Shown here: in pieces, positions 18,791 to 27,244 of the stretch
Layout: each line of letters opens with the position of its first letter
How positions within the stretch are numbered: position 1 is the stretch's first letter
Assembly: GCA_963772165.1 (NCBI GenBank)
Contig: CAVYWA010000005.1
Span: 248,001-312,000 of the forward strand
Length of the DNA stretch: 64,000 nt
Reading direction: 5' to 3'
Source: JAGVPT01 sp963772165
GTDB lineage: Bacteria > Bacteroidota > Ignavibacteria > UBA10030 > UBA8401
Notes under the pieces: model-generated
Told to the model about the DNA's origin: nothing
Databases searched by the model: none
The model's input: only the letters and a program-made list of their open reading frames with translations
Made by a program: the position numbers and the translations under genes

Positions 18791-20794
18791 ATGAAAAAAA
18801 TCCTGACAACTCTCGTATTCTCTCTCCTTGGTTTGAATTACTGTGAATCAGCGGCGCAAACGATCGATAGTATTGCTGAGTTACAGAATTCCCGTTCCCT
18901 GGTAGATGGAAAACTCTACCGCTGCCTTCATTCTTCCGATCCTTCGGAACGCTCTCGCGCTGCCATTGCCCTTGCAAATATTCAAGACTCGTCTTCAATG
19001 CAATTTCTTCTTCCGCTGTTGAACGATTCAGACCCTTCGGTTCGTCGCAGCACGGCGTTCGCCCTTGGCCAAATAGGAAACTCGGAAGCCGGTTCATATT
19101 TGATTGCGAGAATGCAATCGGAGCCCGATTCGCAATGTGTGCAAGAAATTGTTGATGCAATAGGTAAATGCGGATCAAGAGAGCACCTCCAGAAACTGGT
19201 GGAAATGGCTCCGACATTTTTCCGCGGAGATCAATCGCCGGTCGCCCTTTCTGTTGCTAGGTTTGCAATCAGAAGAATCAAGGACTCGCTGGCTACGGAA
19301 TATGCTGCCGGCCTTGTAGGAAATTCGGGATCGACAAAAATGGCCGTCTATGCAATGATGCGCATCGGGGATTCCCTTTCGGCAAAACGCCATCTTCCCG
19401 CATTAGTTTCCGCGATGAACCACAATTCGCCGGAAATCAGAATGTGGACGGCTGCGGTTCTCGGTCTTGTAAGCGATTCCATCGCAAGGGTGGCGGTCAT
19501 GAGCCATGCTCTTGATGACACGGATTGGAGAGTCCGCGTCAATTGTGTCCGATCACTGCGGAATCAGAGAGCTGAAGATGTTTCGCCTGTTTTAATTTCA
19601 CTTATGGCGGACCGCAATGAGCACGTTGCTCTCACGGCGTTCGCTGTGTTGAATTCCGATGCCGGAAAATATTCGTCCGATCGCTTAGTCCAGAGTTTAC
19701 AAAAACTATTGGCGGATTCGATTCATAATTCCTGGCGGCAAAGGGGAGAGGCAGCAGTTCTTTTGGCAAAAATTTTGAAAGAGCAGTCTATTCCGGAACT
19801 TCTACGGTATTTAGGTGCGAACTCGATGTTCCGGTCAAGAATCATTTCCGCACTCGGAGAGACGAAATCGGAAGGTGCAATTCTTTCTCTCCAGAATGAA
19901 TTGTTGAGCGAGAATCCAAGGACGGTGAGCGCTGCTGTTGAGTCATATCAAAACATCGTGATTGAAAGGGACTCGGCCGTTCAATCGGAATTCTGTCGGA
20001 AGATTCTCCCGCTGTTGCAGAGGCGCGATATTGCGACTTCTTATTCCGTTGCGGCGGCTCTTGAAGACACGGCCATTCGAGCATCGATACGGTTCCGGTG
20101 TCTCCCTGCGTTTGTAACGGCCTATCAAAATCTTTCAACGCCCGATGACGTCGAAGTGATGGTTGAGTTCATCAATCTCTTTGCTGGCCTGAAGGCGGAA
20201 CAGGCGATTCCATTGTTGCAAAGAACCTTGCGTGACCATGATAAAATTGTTGCCAAGGCCGCTGCGGGCGCATTGCAGGTGATAACGGGAAGAAATTATG
20301 ATGCCGAGATCTCATCGCCTCCGGAGACCGGCACATTCTACAAGGTGGGAGATGTTGCATTGCTGAAGCGGTATCATTCTACTTTACTTTTTACATCGAA
20401 AGGCGCCATAAGAATAGAATTTCGTCCGGATGCGGCTCCGTTTACAGTGCTCAATTTTATGCTGTTGGCCGGAAAACATTTCTTCGATGGGCTGATATTT
20501 CACCGTGTCGTTCCGAATTTTGTCATCCAGGGGGGCGATCCTCTGGGAACCGGCTTTGGCGGTCCGGGGTATGCAATTTGCACGGAAGTGTATCCCGACG
20601 CGGTGTATTCAGAAGGAGCTGTGGGAATGGCAAGTGCGGGAAAAGACACTGAAGGTTCTCAGTTCTTTGTTACTCATTGTCCGACGCCTCATCTTGATGG
20701 GCGCTACACTGTTTTCGGCTACACGAAGGATATGGACATTGTCGACAAAATCCAAATTGGCGACACAATTATTTCCGTGACGCTGATGGAGTAA
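18791..20794 (+). CDS. Exported HEAT-repeat protein with C-terminal cyclophilin-type peptidyl-prolyl isomerase domain
   Basis: The ATG at 18,791 begins a signal peptide (MKKILTTLVFSLLGLNYC), giving 667 aa. Upstream in-frame starts lie inside the hairpin leader. Residues 40-520 are HEAT/PBS-lyase-like helical repeats of about 30 residues (for example SDPSVRRSTAFALGQIGNSE). Residues 530-667 form a cyclophilin: GAIRIEFRPDAAPFTVLNF, FHRVVPNFVIQGGDP and GSQFFVTHCPTPHLDGRYTV, with the catalytic Arg in FHR. Cyclophilins isomerise Xaa-Pro bonds. The exported repeat domain probably docks it to envelope clients. Confidence 0.88.
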   Translation: MKKILTTLVFSLLGLNYCESAAQTIDSIAELQNSRSLVDGKLYRCLHSSDPSERSRAAIALANIQDSSSMQFLLPLLNDSDPSVRRSTAFALGQIGNSEAGSYLIARMQSEPDSQCVQEIVDAIGKCGSREHLQKLVEMAPTFFRGDQSPVALSVARFAIRRIKDSLATEYAAGLVGNSGSTKMAVYAMMRIGDSLSAKRHLPALVSAMNHNSPEIRMWTAAVLGLVSDSIARVAVMSHALDDTDWRVRVNCVRSLRNQRAEDVSPVLISLMADRNEHVALTAFAVLNSDAGKYSSDRLVQSLQKLLADSIHNSWRQRGEAAVLLAKILKEQSIPELLRYLGANSMFRSRIISALGETKSEGAILSLQNELLSENPRTVSAAVESYQNIVIERDSAVQSEFCRKILPLLQRRDIATSYSVAAALEDTAIRASIRFRCLPAFVTAYQNLSTPDDVEVMVEFINLFAGLKAEQAIPLLQRTLRDHDKIVAKAAAGALQVITGRNYDAEISSPPETGTFYKVGDVALLKRYHSTLLFTSKGAIRIEFRPDAAPFTVLNFMLLAGKHFFDGLIFHRVVPNFVIQGGDPLGTGFGGPGYAICTEVYPDAVYSEGAVGMASAGKDTEGSQFFVTHCPTPHLDGRYTVFGYTKDMDIVDKIQIGDTIISVTLME

Positions 20795-20866
20795 AAGCCA
20801 TCGCTTTAAACGAAACGGCGCGCGGCGTGCAGCAATGAGGGAAAGCCAGCTCCCGCCATACTTCCG

Positions 20867-21754
20867 TTATTTCCGCCCCATGTACGTGCTTTCGTGGGTG
20901 GGGTCGACAGTGGAGAGAAGTTGAAGTATACTTTTGTCTTGATAATTTCTAAAAGTTTCTGCAAGTTCCTGATACTTAGCATCGAAAAATGCTTTGACGA
21001 CAAGGGAAGAGGGGGTTGACCTTTTGAAATCTGAAATGTTTTGAATGAATGTGATAATGTTTTTATAGGCGGCGTCCGGCTTGACCTCCAAATAGTCGAT
21101 CCCCCTGTAGTTGTACATAAACATCCCCTCCCTGATCGGTTCAAACTTTGAATTTAAGAGTTCTTCGACGAAAGTGTATTTACTGTACGTGGGGGGGTTA
21201 GTTCTGTCCCAGCCTTTCGGCGAACCCTGAGCTTGTCCGCAGATGGCGATCGCTCGTTGAAAATATGGTGTGCCGCTGAGCGGCGGGCTGTAGGAATCGA
21301 AATCATAGCCGAGGACGAGATACATATAATAATTGATGAAGCTTGTCAAAGGGTCGAAGCGGCTTTCATCATGCACCAGCGGCTGATTCTTAACGTACGT
21401 GAATTCCCACGAATCGTCGAAGAGCCGGAGCATCGCTGAATTTTTTTCTGATTTGTACACCGGGCGTGAACTTCCGAGAAACAATTGCGCGTCATACACG
21501 TTTGGGGTTCCCGTCAATGTGACGGAGATTGTAATCGAAATCTGAATTTTATCATTTCCGATATCTTCGGATGTCCATTTGTTTGTATTGATGTAGCGTT
21601 GAACATCAGCCGCGAAATTTACCAGGGGGTCACGGGATGAGCCTGTAATTTGATCCAGGTTCGTCGTGACCTGAGCCTCGATCTGTCCGAGCGAGGTCGT
21701 TGTAACACAGAACACCGCAACTATCAACGTCAGAACTATCAGGGGGGGACGCAT
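20867..21754 (-). CDS. DUF4835-family exported protein, probably T9SS-associated (PorD-like)
   Basis: The 295-aa protein has a signal peptide (MRPPLIVLTLIVAVFCVTTT) and the DUF4835 features I recognise: early EAQVTTNLDQITGSS, a central FINYYMYLVLGYDFDSYSP, and late FFDAKYQELAETFRNY. In Bacteroidota this family is linked to the type IX system and has been called PorD. That name is from memory and should be checked. Its start codon overlaps the start of the divergent PorV/PorQ-like gene, and AAGGA precedes it. The neighbourhood and the many T9SS cargos in the window support an envelope secretion role. Confidence 0.75.
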   Translation of the reverse strand: MRPPLIVLTLIVAVFCVTTTSLGQIEAQVTTNLDQITGSSRDPLVNFAADVQRYINTNKWTSEDIGNDKIQISITISVTLTGTPNVYDAQLFLGSSRPVYKSEKNSAMLRLFDDSWEFTYVKNQPLVHDESRFDPLTSFINYYMYLVLGYDFDSYSPPLSGTPYFQRAIAICGQAQGSPKGWDRTNPPTYSKYTFVEELLNSKFEPIREGMFMYNYRGIDYLEVKPDAAYKNIITFIQNISDFKRSTPSSLVVKAFFDAKYQELAETFRNYQDKSILQLLSTVDPTHESTYMGRK

Positions 21755-22658
21755 GGCAATCCTTTTAGCATTGTTGGGGAAATCTCTTCAACGCAATATA
21801 ACCACTTTCGTTTTTTCATTCAAGCTGCCGGAAACTTTTTGCAGGCTTCCACGGTATGCTCGAGTTTCAATTCTGATCTTTTTCTGCTTCGCAATCTCCC
21901 ACGCCGGGTTCGAACGAACCCCTCAGCCCGCGTCGGTTTACGGGGATGGGGGTTCGGCCGTGTTCAACGGAGATGCAGATCAGTTTCTGTTGAATCCGTC
22001 GGCTGTCGCTTCTTTGAAGTCATTGTACTCTTCATTTTTTTATTCGCCCTCTCCGTTTGACTTGCCTCAGTTGTCGAACGGCGGAATGATCTTCGCATTT
22101 CCAGTTAAATCATTCGCCGGCGGAGTTGCCGTGACGACCATGGGGTTTTCCTTATATCGCGAAGTCACGGCAACCGCGGTTGCCGCAAAATCGTTCGGCG
22201 GAATTGTCTCCGCCGGCTGCAATATCAACTACGATCACCTTGCAATTGCAGGCTATGGTTCGGCATGGTCAATTGGCGTAGATGTCGGCGCCGCCGTCCA
22301 GATAACGGATGAGGTTCGGTGGGGTTTTTCTCTGCTGAACATCAACCGTCCGACGATCGGAGAGGAGAAGGATGAACTCCCTCAGCTTTATCTTACGGGA
22401 GTTACCTGCGATGTTCTTCCGACTGCGAGTGTTTCATTCACACTCATCAAAGATGTGAGATATCCCTTGTCGGTCCGAACGGGCGTTCGGTTCTCGCCGC
22501 TTGAATTCGTTTGTCTGCGCTTTGGTGTGTCGAGCGATCCATCCAGATATTTTGCCGGGTTCGGAATCCACTATTCCTCGATTTCCGTCGATTATAGCGT
22601 GGCGACGCACGCCGAGCTCGGCTTGACCCATACAATAGGAATCTCGTTTAGTTTGTAG
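21753..22658 (+). CDS. PorV/PorQ-like outer-membrane protein
   Basis: The 301-aa reading has a long N-terminal part. The likely signal sequence is the hydrophobic VSILIFFCFAISHA near residue 40, so the true start may be downstream of 21,753. The mature protein opens with a FLLNPSAVASLKS segment and ends with YSVATHAELGLTHTIGISFSL, typical of the PorV/PorQ 14-strand barrel family. Those barrels act as shuttles or attachment sites for type IX cargo. It overlaps the divergent DUF4835 gene by two bases at the starts, so both promoters would lie inside the opposite gene. The helix-hairpin-helix barrel gene follows by 13 bases. Confidence 0.72.
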   Translation: MAILLALLGKSLQRNITTFVFSFKLPETFCRLPRYARVSILIFFCFAISHAGFERTPQPASVYGDGGSAVFNGDADQFLLNPSAVASLKSLYSSFFYSPSPFDLPQLSNGGMIFAFPVKSFAGGVAVTTMGFSLYREVTATAVAAKSFGGIVSAGCNINYDHLAIAGYGSAWSIGVDVGAAVQITDEVRWGFSLLNINRPTIGEEKDELPQLYLTGVTCDVLPTASVSFTLIKDVRYPLSVRTGVRFSPLEFVCLRFGVSSDPSRYFAGFGIHYSSISVDYSVATHAELGLTHTIGISFSL

Positions 22659-22671
22659 GAAGGGGGAGAGA

Positions 22672-24663
22672 ATGAGAAGGTATGTTCTTTGCTGCGCTGT
22701 ATTGTTGTTTGGAGGACCATTGCTTGCTCAGGGGACTGATACTCATCCACAAGTTTCTCCGGACTTTGAATCGATGATGGAGAACTCATCCGACGATGGC
22801 ACGGGGAAATCGGCAACACTCGATGAATTAGAGAGCTACCGAACGAATCCGGTGAATATCAACACGGCGTCGTTTCAGGAACTGAGTGGAATCCCCTTTC
22901 TTCCAGAGCCGATTGCGGTAAAAATTTTATTTCTTCGCGATTCTTTAGGAAGCCTCACCCCCGCTGATCTGCATTTGATTCCGGGGATGGATGAACAAAC
23001 GCTTGCGCTTGTTTCGCCGTTCATCGCATTCTCGTCCGGAACATCGAAAGCACATTCTTCGACGCTCAGTGACAGCGTAACGACGATGTCTTTCCGCTCG
23101 CGTGGAAGTGTGGACATTCACCTGCAAAAACCGTTTCTCGACGGAGAATACCTCGGCAGCCCTGTCGCACAATATGACCGGCTGGTCATCAATACCCCGC
23201 GGTGGAGCGGAGGGATGTTGTTCGATAAAGACGCCGGCGAACCCTGGGATGCCGGCTTTGTCAGCGGATACATCGGATTCGAGAATGAAGGGTTCATTAA
23301 AAAATTCGTTGCAGGGAACTACACAATCAACAGCGGCGAAGGGTTGACGCTCTCGAGCCCAAGGTCGTCGTCAAAAGGAGGGAGCGTGTTGTATCAAATC
23401 AAAGCGACGGGAAGAACGATTGTTCCCCATCTTGCGACCGACGAGTATCGTTATTTTCAAGGCGCCGCGATGACGATGGAACTTTATCCTGCCGCAGTGA
23501 CAATTTTTTTATCGCGCAAGGAAGTCGCGGCAACGCTCGATTCTTCCGGTTCGATTACGAGCTTCTATACGTCCGGCCTTTTTCGCTCTCAAACAGAAAT
23601 AGAAAAGCGGAACGCCGCAAACGAAACCATAATTGGCGGAATTGCGGATGTCCGGATCGGAAGGACCAATAGGATCGGATTGAGCGCATTGAAAACAGCA
23701 TACGATAAACAGGTCGACGCCCAATCCCCCTTTTTCTGCGGCAAGAGTATCTCGGCTCTTGGCGCTCATGCAGATTTCGTTTTTGATTCGTTTAGTCTGT
23801 TCGGAGAACTCGCTGGAAATTCGTTCAATACCCAAAGCGATGTTGCCGGATTTATTTATCAAGTATCCAAACGCTTATCGTTGTCAAGCCAGCTGCGTTC
23901 ATACTCAAGAAAATATGTTAATCCATATGCATACGGATTCGGCGAGCAGAACGGAATTGTGAATAGTGAGGACGGCCGCTATCTGGGAATGGAGTATCAA
24001 GCGTCGAATGGATGCAAAATATCCGCTTCGTACGATGAATTCACTTTGCCATCCGCCGGGGCTTTCACAATGCCCGGAAGTGAGTACGTAGTTCGGTGTG
24101 AGGGAGCGCTCACAACATCAGTTAATGCCTCTCTACAATTCAAAGATAATTGCAAAACGGAAGTGAATACTGTGCTGGATGCGGAGCAGAGCTCACAAAA
24201 AATATTAGAAGCAAGAGATCAAGAAAACTTGCGGTTCTCGTGCTCTCTTGCTCTGAACAAGTGGGTAGAATTCATTCAGAGAATAGAATTCACTAAGGTT
24301 TCATACTCCATTTCACGAAACCGGGGAGAAGGAACATTGATGTTCACCGAGATGAATTGTTCTCCACCGCACTCTCGCTTTTACTGCACAGCGAGAATGA
24401 TATTTTTTGATACGCAGTCGTACGATTCCAGATTGTACGAATACGAAAGCGACGTTCACGGCGGATATTCGTTTCCTCCGTTGTATGGACGCGGGAGCCG
24501 CTGGTATGTCGTCGCGGGATGGAAGGTGATTCAACGTTTGGAGGTCTCTTTTAAATACAGTGAAACCTTTCAAACCGGGGCTGTTGCGATCGGTACGGGA
24601 AATTCAGAAATAATAGGACCGCTCGATAATAGAGTAACTTTTCAAATGGATATAGGGTTATAA
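22672..24663 (+). CDS. Outer-membrane barrel-like protein with N-terminal helix-hairpin-helix segment
   Basis: The 663-aa protein has a signal peptide (MRRYVLCCAVLLFGGPLLAQ), then a ComEA-like helix-hairpin-helix region (NPVNINTASFQELSGIPFL, residues 57-75, and LHLIPGMDEQTLALVSPF). A long beta-rich region follows, with alternating aromatic strands to the end (TFQMDIGL). This architecture recurs beside PorV-like genes in Ignavibacteria and Chlorobi relatives. I do not know a tested function. DNA binding or uptake is suggested by the HhH part, but such domains can also be structural. A GGGGGAGAG sequence precedes the start. Confidence 0.7.
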   Translation: MRRYVLCCAVLLFGGPLLAQGTDTHPQVSPDFESMMENSSDDGTGKSATLDELESYRTNPVNINTASFQELSGIPFLPEPIAVKILFLRDSLGSLTPADLHLIPGMDEQTLALVSPFIAFSSGTSKAHSSTLSDSVTTMSFRSRGSVDIHLQKPFLDGEYLGSPVAQYDRLVINTPRWSGGMLFDKDAGEPWDAGFVSGYIGFENEGFIKKFVAGNYTINSGEGLTLSSPRSSSKGGSVLYQIKATGRTIVPHLATDEYRYFQGAAMTMELYPAAVTIFLSRKEVAATLDSSGSITSFYTSGLFRSQTEIEKRNAANETIIGGIADVRIGRTNRIGLSALKTAYDKQVDAQSPFFCGKSISALGAHADFVFDSFSLFGELAGNSFNTQSDVAGFIYQVSKRLSLSSQLRSYSRKYVNPYAYGFGEQNGIVNSEDGRYLGMEYQASNGCKISASYDEFTLPSAGAFTMPGSEYVVRCEGALTTSVNASLQFKDNCKTEVNTVLDAEQSSQKILEARDQENLRFSCSLALNKWVEFIQRIEFTKVSYSISRNRGEGTLMFTEMNCSPPHSRFYCTARMIFFDTQSYDSRLYEYESDVHGGYSFPPLYGRGSRWYVVAGWKVIQRLEVSFKYSETFQTGAVAIGTGNSEIIGPLDNRVTFQMDIGL

Positions 24664-25024
24664 CTGAGGATGGGGCCGCCGAGGTATTTTTGGAATTCAT
24701 TCTTTGTACTCACGGGTAATTTCAGCTCATTGCACATCCTGTCTGCTGTTTGGTACTGGCTCAATTTGTCATTCTCGTGAAAGCGGGTCGAAGACTCGTC
24801 AACGACCCTTCGGGTCGATAGACCCGTAGGGACTCGGCGAGAATCCAAATATTCATTTTTTACTGTGCAACGGATGCTCCGCCTCGGCGGGGCACGACAC
24901 TTTTTTTCAAATTGAGCCGTTAAGTAGTGGGGTCTTTTGAATGACTTTATTCTTCAAAAGATCCCACTACCAGCCATTACTGCTGTTTGAGAGTCTTCAG
25001 TAATTTTACTACATTTATATTAAT
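24664..25024. other. Intergenic region before mnmA
   Basis: This 360-bp gap holds no gene. It contains a short palindromic segment near 24,800 (GACCCTTCGGGTC) and a long hairpin at 24,925-24,969. The start-proximal 50 bases are AT-rich and may hold the mnmA promoter. Confidence 0.5.
24925..24969. repeat. Long hairpin upstream of mnmA
   Basis: TAGTGGGGTCTTTTGAA (24,925-24,941) pairs with TTCAAAAGATCCCACTA (24,953-24,969), 17-bp arms with one G-U type mismatch and an 11-base loop. There is no T-run. It may be an extragenic repeat, a bidirectional terminator of unusual form, or a leader element of mnmA, whose start is 56 bases downstream. Confidence 0.6.
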
Positions 25025-26149
25025 ATGATTCAGAATAAAAATGTGACGGTTGTTGTCGGGATGAGCGGCGGTGTCGATTCATCCGTTGCCGCGGCGCTCC
25101 TCGTTGACCAAGGGTACAACGTCATCGGCATCACGATCAAGACGTTCAACTATGACGATGTAGGAGGGAACGACGACAATGACAAGAGTTGTTGCTCCCT
25201 CGACGGCATCAACGATGCCCGGATGGTTGCGGCAAAGCTCGGTTTCCCGCACTATGTGCTTGATTTTTCCGAAGCGTTCGGTGCGCAAGTTATCGATAAT
25301 TTTGTTGAAGAATACATGCACGGCCGCACGCCGAACCCGTGCGTCATCTGCAATCGTAAGATTAAATGGGAGGAGATGATACGAAAGAGCCTTAAACTTG
25401 GAGCGGATTTTATTGCCACGGGGCATTATGCGCGAGTGCGAAAAGAGGACCGAACTCACCGGTATGTCGTTTCACGCGGCAAAGACGCTCAGAAAGACCA
25501 GTCGTACGCTTTGTGGGGACTGACGCAGGATTCATTGCGCCGGACGATTTTTCCTCTTGCAGAATTGACGAAGCCTGAGTCACGCGCGATCGCCGAGCGA
25601 TTTGGTTTGCAAACGGCAGCGAAAGGGGAGAGCTACGAAATATGTTTTGTTACTGACAATAACTACGAACGTTTCCTGAAACATAAGCTCCCGCAGCTGG
25701 AAGAATCAGTGGCGGGAGGCGACATCGTCATGGACGGCAAAGTTGTCGGCAAACATCGCGGTTTTCCTTTCTACACGGTCGGCCAACGCAAAGGAATCGG
25801 CGTTGCGCTTCCCGAGCCGGTGTATGTTACGGAAATCAATTACAAAGAGAATGTTATCACAGTTGGACACGATAGCGATTTACTCCGGACGACGCTAATC
25901 GCAAAGAAGCTGAACCTGATCAAGTATGATCATCTTCGCGACGGGAGACGGTTGACGGTAAAAATCCGCTACAAAGATACCGATGAGGCAGCGCTCGTTA
26001 CACAGATTGAAGGAGAGGGAGACGGTGAAGGAGTTGTGCGTGTGCAATTCGATTCCCCGAAACGAGCGATCACATCGGGTCAATCAGTTGTTTTTTATGA
26101 AGGGGATGATGTCGTTGGCGGTGCGATTATTGATTCGGTCGAAAAATAA
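25025..26149 (+). CDS. mnmA: tRNA-specific 2-thiouridylase MnmA
   Basis: The 374-aa protein has the PP-loop ATPase motif GMSGGVDSSVAAALL near residue 13, GRTPNPCVICNRKIKW with the first catalytic cysteine near 112, and the second cysteine in GESYEICFVTDN. The C-terminal barrel includes GQRKGIGVALPEPVYV. MnmA adds sulfur to the wobble uridine (U34) of Lys, Glu and Gln tRNAs in the cytoplasm. The length is normal. The gene stands alone, with a long hairpin upstream and a terminator about 150 bases after it. Confidence 0.96.
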   Translation: MIQNKNVTVVVGMSGGVDSSVAAALLVDQGYNVIGITIKTFNYDDVGGNDDNDKSCCSLDGINDARMVAAKLGFPHYVLDFSEAFGAQVIDNFVEEYMHGRTPNPCVICNRKIKWEEMIRKSLKLGADFIATGHYARVRKEDRTHRYVVSRGKDAQKDQSYALWGLTQDSLRRTIFPLAELTKPESRAIAERFGLQTAAKGESYEICFVTDNNYERFLKHKLPQLEESVAGGDIVMDGKVVGKHRGFPFYTVGQRKGIGVALPEPVYVTEINYKENVITVGHDSDLLRTTLIAKKLNLIKYDHLRDGRRLTVKIRYKDTDEAALVTQIEGEGDGEGVVRVQFDSPKRAITSGQSVVFYEGDDVVGGAIIDSVEK

Positions 26150-26300
26150 GATTAGAGACTTCTGAATAATTCCAAAATTATGGCTCACGCAAAGACGCAA
26201 AGTCGCAAAATGATTCAAACATAGACTCTTAGCGCCTTTTGCAGCTTGGCAGAAACGATTTTTCAGAGGTCTCGATTACTGATCCAGACACACTCTTGAC

Positions 26301-26326
26301 AGGCGAAACTCAATTCGCCTTTTTTT
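26301..26326 (+). terminator. Rho-independent terminator
   Basis: AGGCGAA pairs with TTCGCCT across a six-base loop and is followed by seven T residues on the plus strand. It lies after mnmA and immediately before the dehydrogenase gene, so it insulates the two. Confidence 0.85.
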
Positions 26327-26348
26327 ATATCTCACGCGGAGGTTACGC

Positions 26349-27242
26349 ATGAAAATGTCAATCGGTTTCATCGGTCTCGGAATGATGGGTTTCCCAATGG
26401 CGACACGTTTGCTGAACGCAGGCTATCCGTTGTCCGTTTTTAATCGGACAAAAGAAAAAGCCGAGGGCCTCATCAGTAAAGGAGCGCAGTGGTGCCAGTC
26501 CCCAAAAGAAGTAGCTGAGCGCTCCGATATCGTTTTCTCGATGCTGGCAAATTCACAAGCGCTGACGGAAATTGCTGCGGGAAATGGCGGAGTCATGCAA
26601 GGGATTCGAAGGGGGTGCGTCCATGTCGACATGAGCACAGTATCACCGATGGCGACGAAGCAACTTGGTGCTGAATACGAAAACCAGGAATGTTTTTTTA
26701 TGCATTCTCCGGTCTTAGGGAGCGTGCCGCAAGCGACGGATGGATCGTTATTGTTATTCGTTGGGGGAAGCGATGAAGCCTTTCTTAAAGTCGGGGATGT
26801 TTTGAAACATCTCGGCCAAAAAATCTGGCGATTTGAAAAACCGGAACAGGCCTCGTACGCAAAGCTGCTGTGCAATTTATTTATCGGTGCAATGGGAACG
26901 ACGCTCGCCCAGGCGCTGGTGCTTGCGCAAAAAGCAGACGTTAATCCTGAGACCTTGCTTGACATCCTCAGCCATTCTTCGCTGAGTGCGCCGATGTATC
27001 AAACAAAAGGGAATTCAATGCTCGACCGGAATTTTGCTCCCCGATTTTATGTCGAGCACATGTTGAAGGATATTAATCTTATCCTTGATGCGGGGAAGCA
27101 ATTGGAAATTCCTCTTCCCGGAATAGCGGTAGCACAAAGATTATTTTCCGATGCAGCTGCGGCCGGGTTCGCTCATGAAGACTACTCCGCGGTCGTGAAA
27201 GTGTTGGAGCACCAAGCGGGCATAAAAGTGCGAAGGCCATAG
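26349..27242 (+). CDS. Beta-hydroxyacid dehydrogenase family protein (NAD(P)-dependent)
   Basis: The 297-aa protein starts at an ATG preceded by GGAGG. Residues 4-20 carry the Rossmann signature GFIGLGMMGFPMATRLL. DMSTVSP (near 97) and KLLCNLFIGAMGTTLAQ with the catalytic lysine region near 180 are typical of 3-hydroxyisobutyrate dehydrogenase, glyoxylate reductase and GhrB/GLYR-type enzymes. FNRTKEK after the first strands suggests NADPH preference. The exact substrate (glyoxylate, succinic semialdehyde or hydroxyisobutyrate) cannot be read from sequence. The gene ends two bases from the convergent SulP gene. Confidence 0.85.
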   Translation: MKMSIGFIGLGMMGFPMATRLLNAGYPLSVFNRTKEKAEGLISKGAQWCQSPKEVAERSDIVFSMLANSQALTEIAAGNGGVMQGIRRGCVHVDMSTVSPMATKQLGAEYENQECFFMHSPVLGSVPQATDGSLLLFVGGSDEAFLKVGDVLKHLGQKIWRFEKPEQASYAKLLCNLFIGAMGTTLAQALVLAQKADVNPETLLDILSHSSLSAPMYQTKGNSMLDRNFAPRFYVEHMLKDINLILDAGKQLEIPLPGIAVAQRLFSDAAAAGFAHEDYSAVVKVLEHQAGIKVRRP

Positions 27243-27244
27243 CT

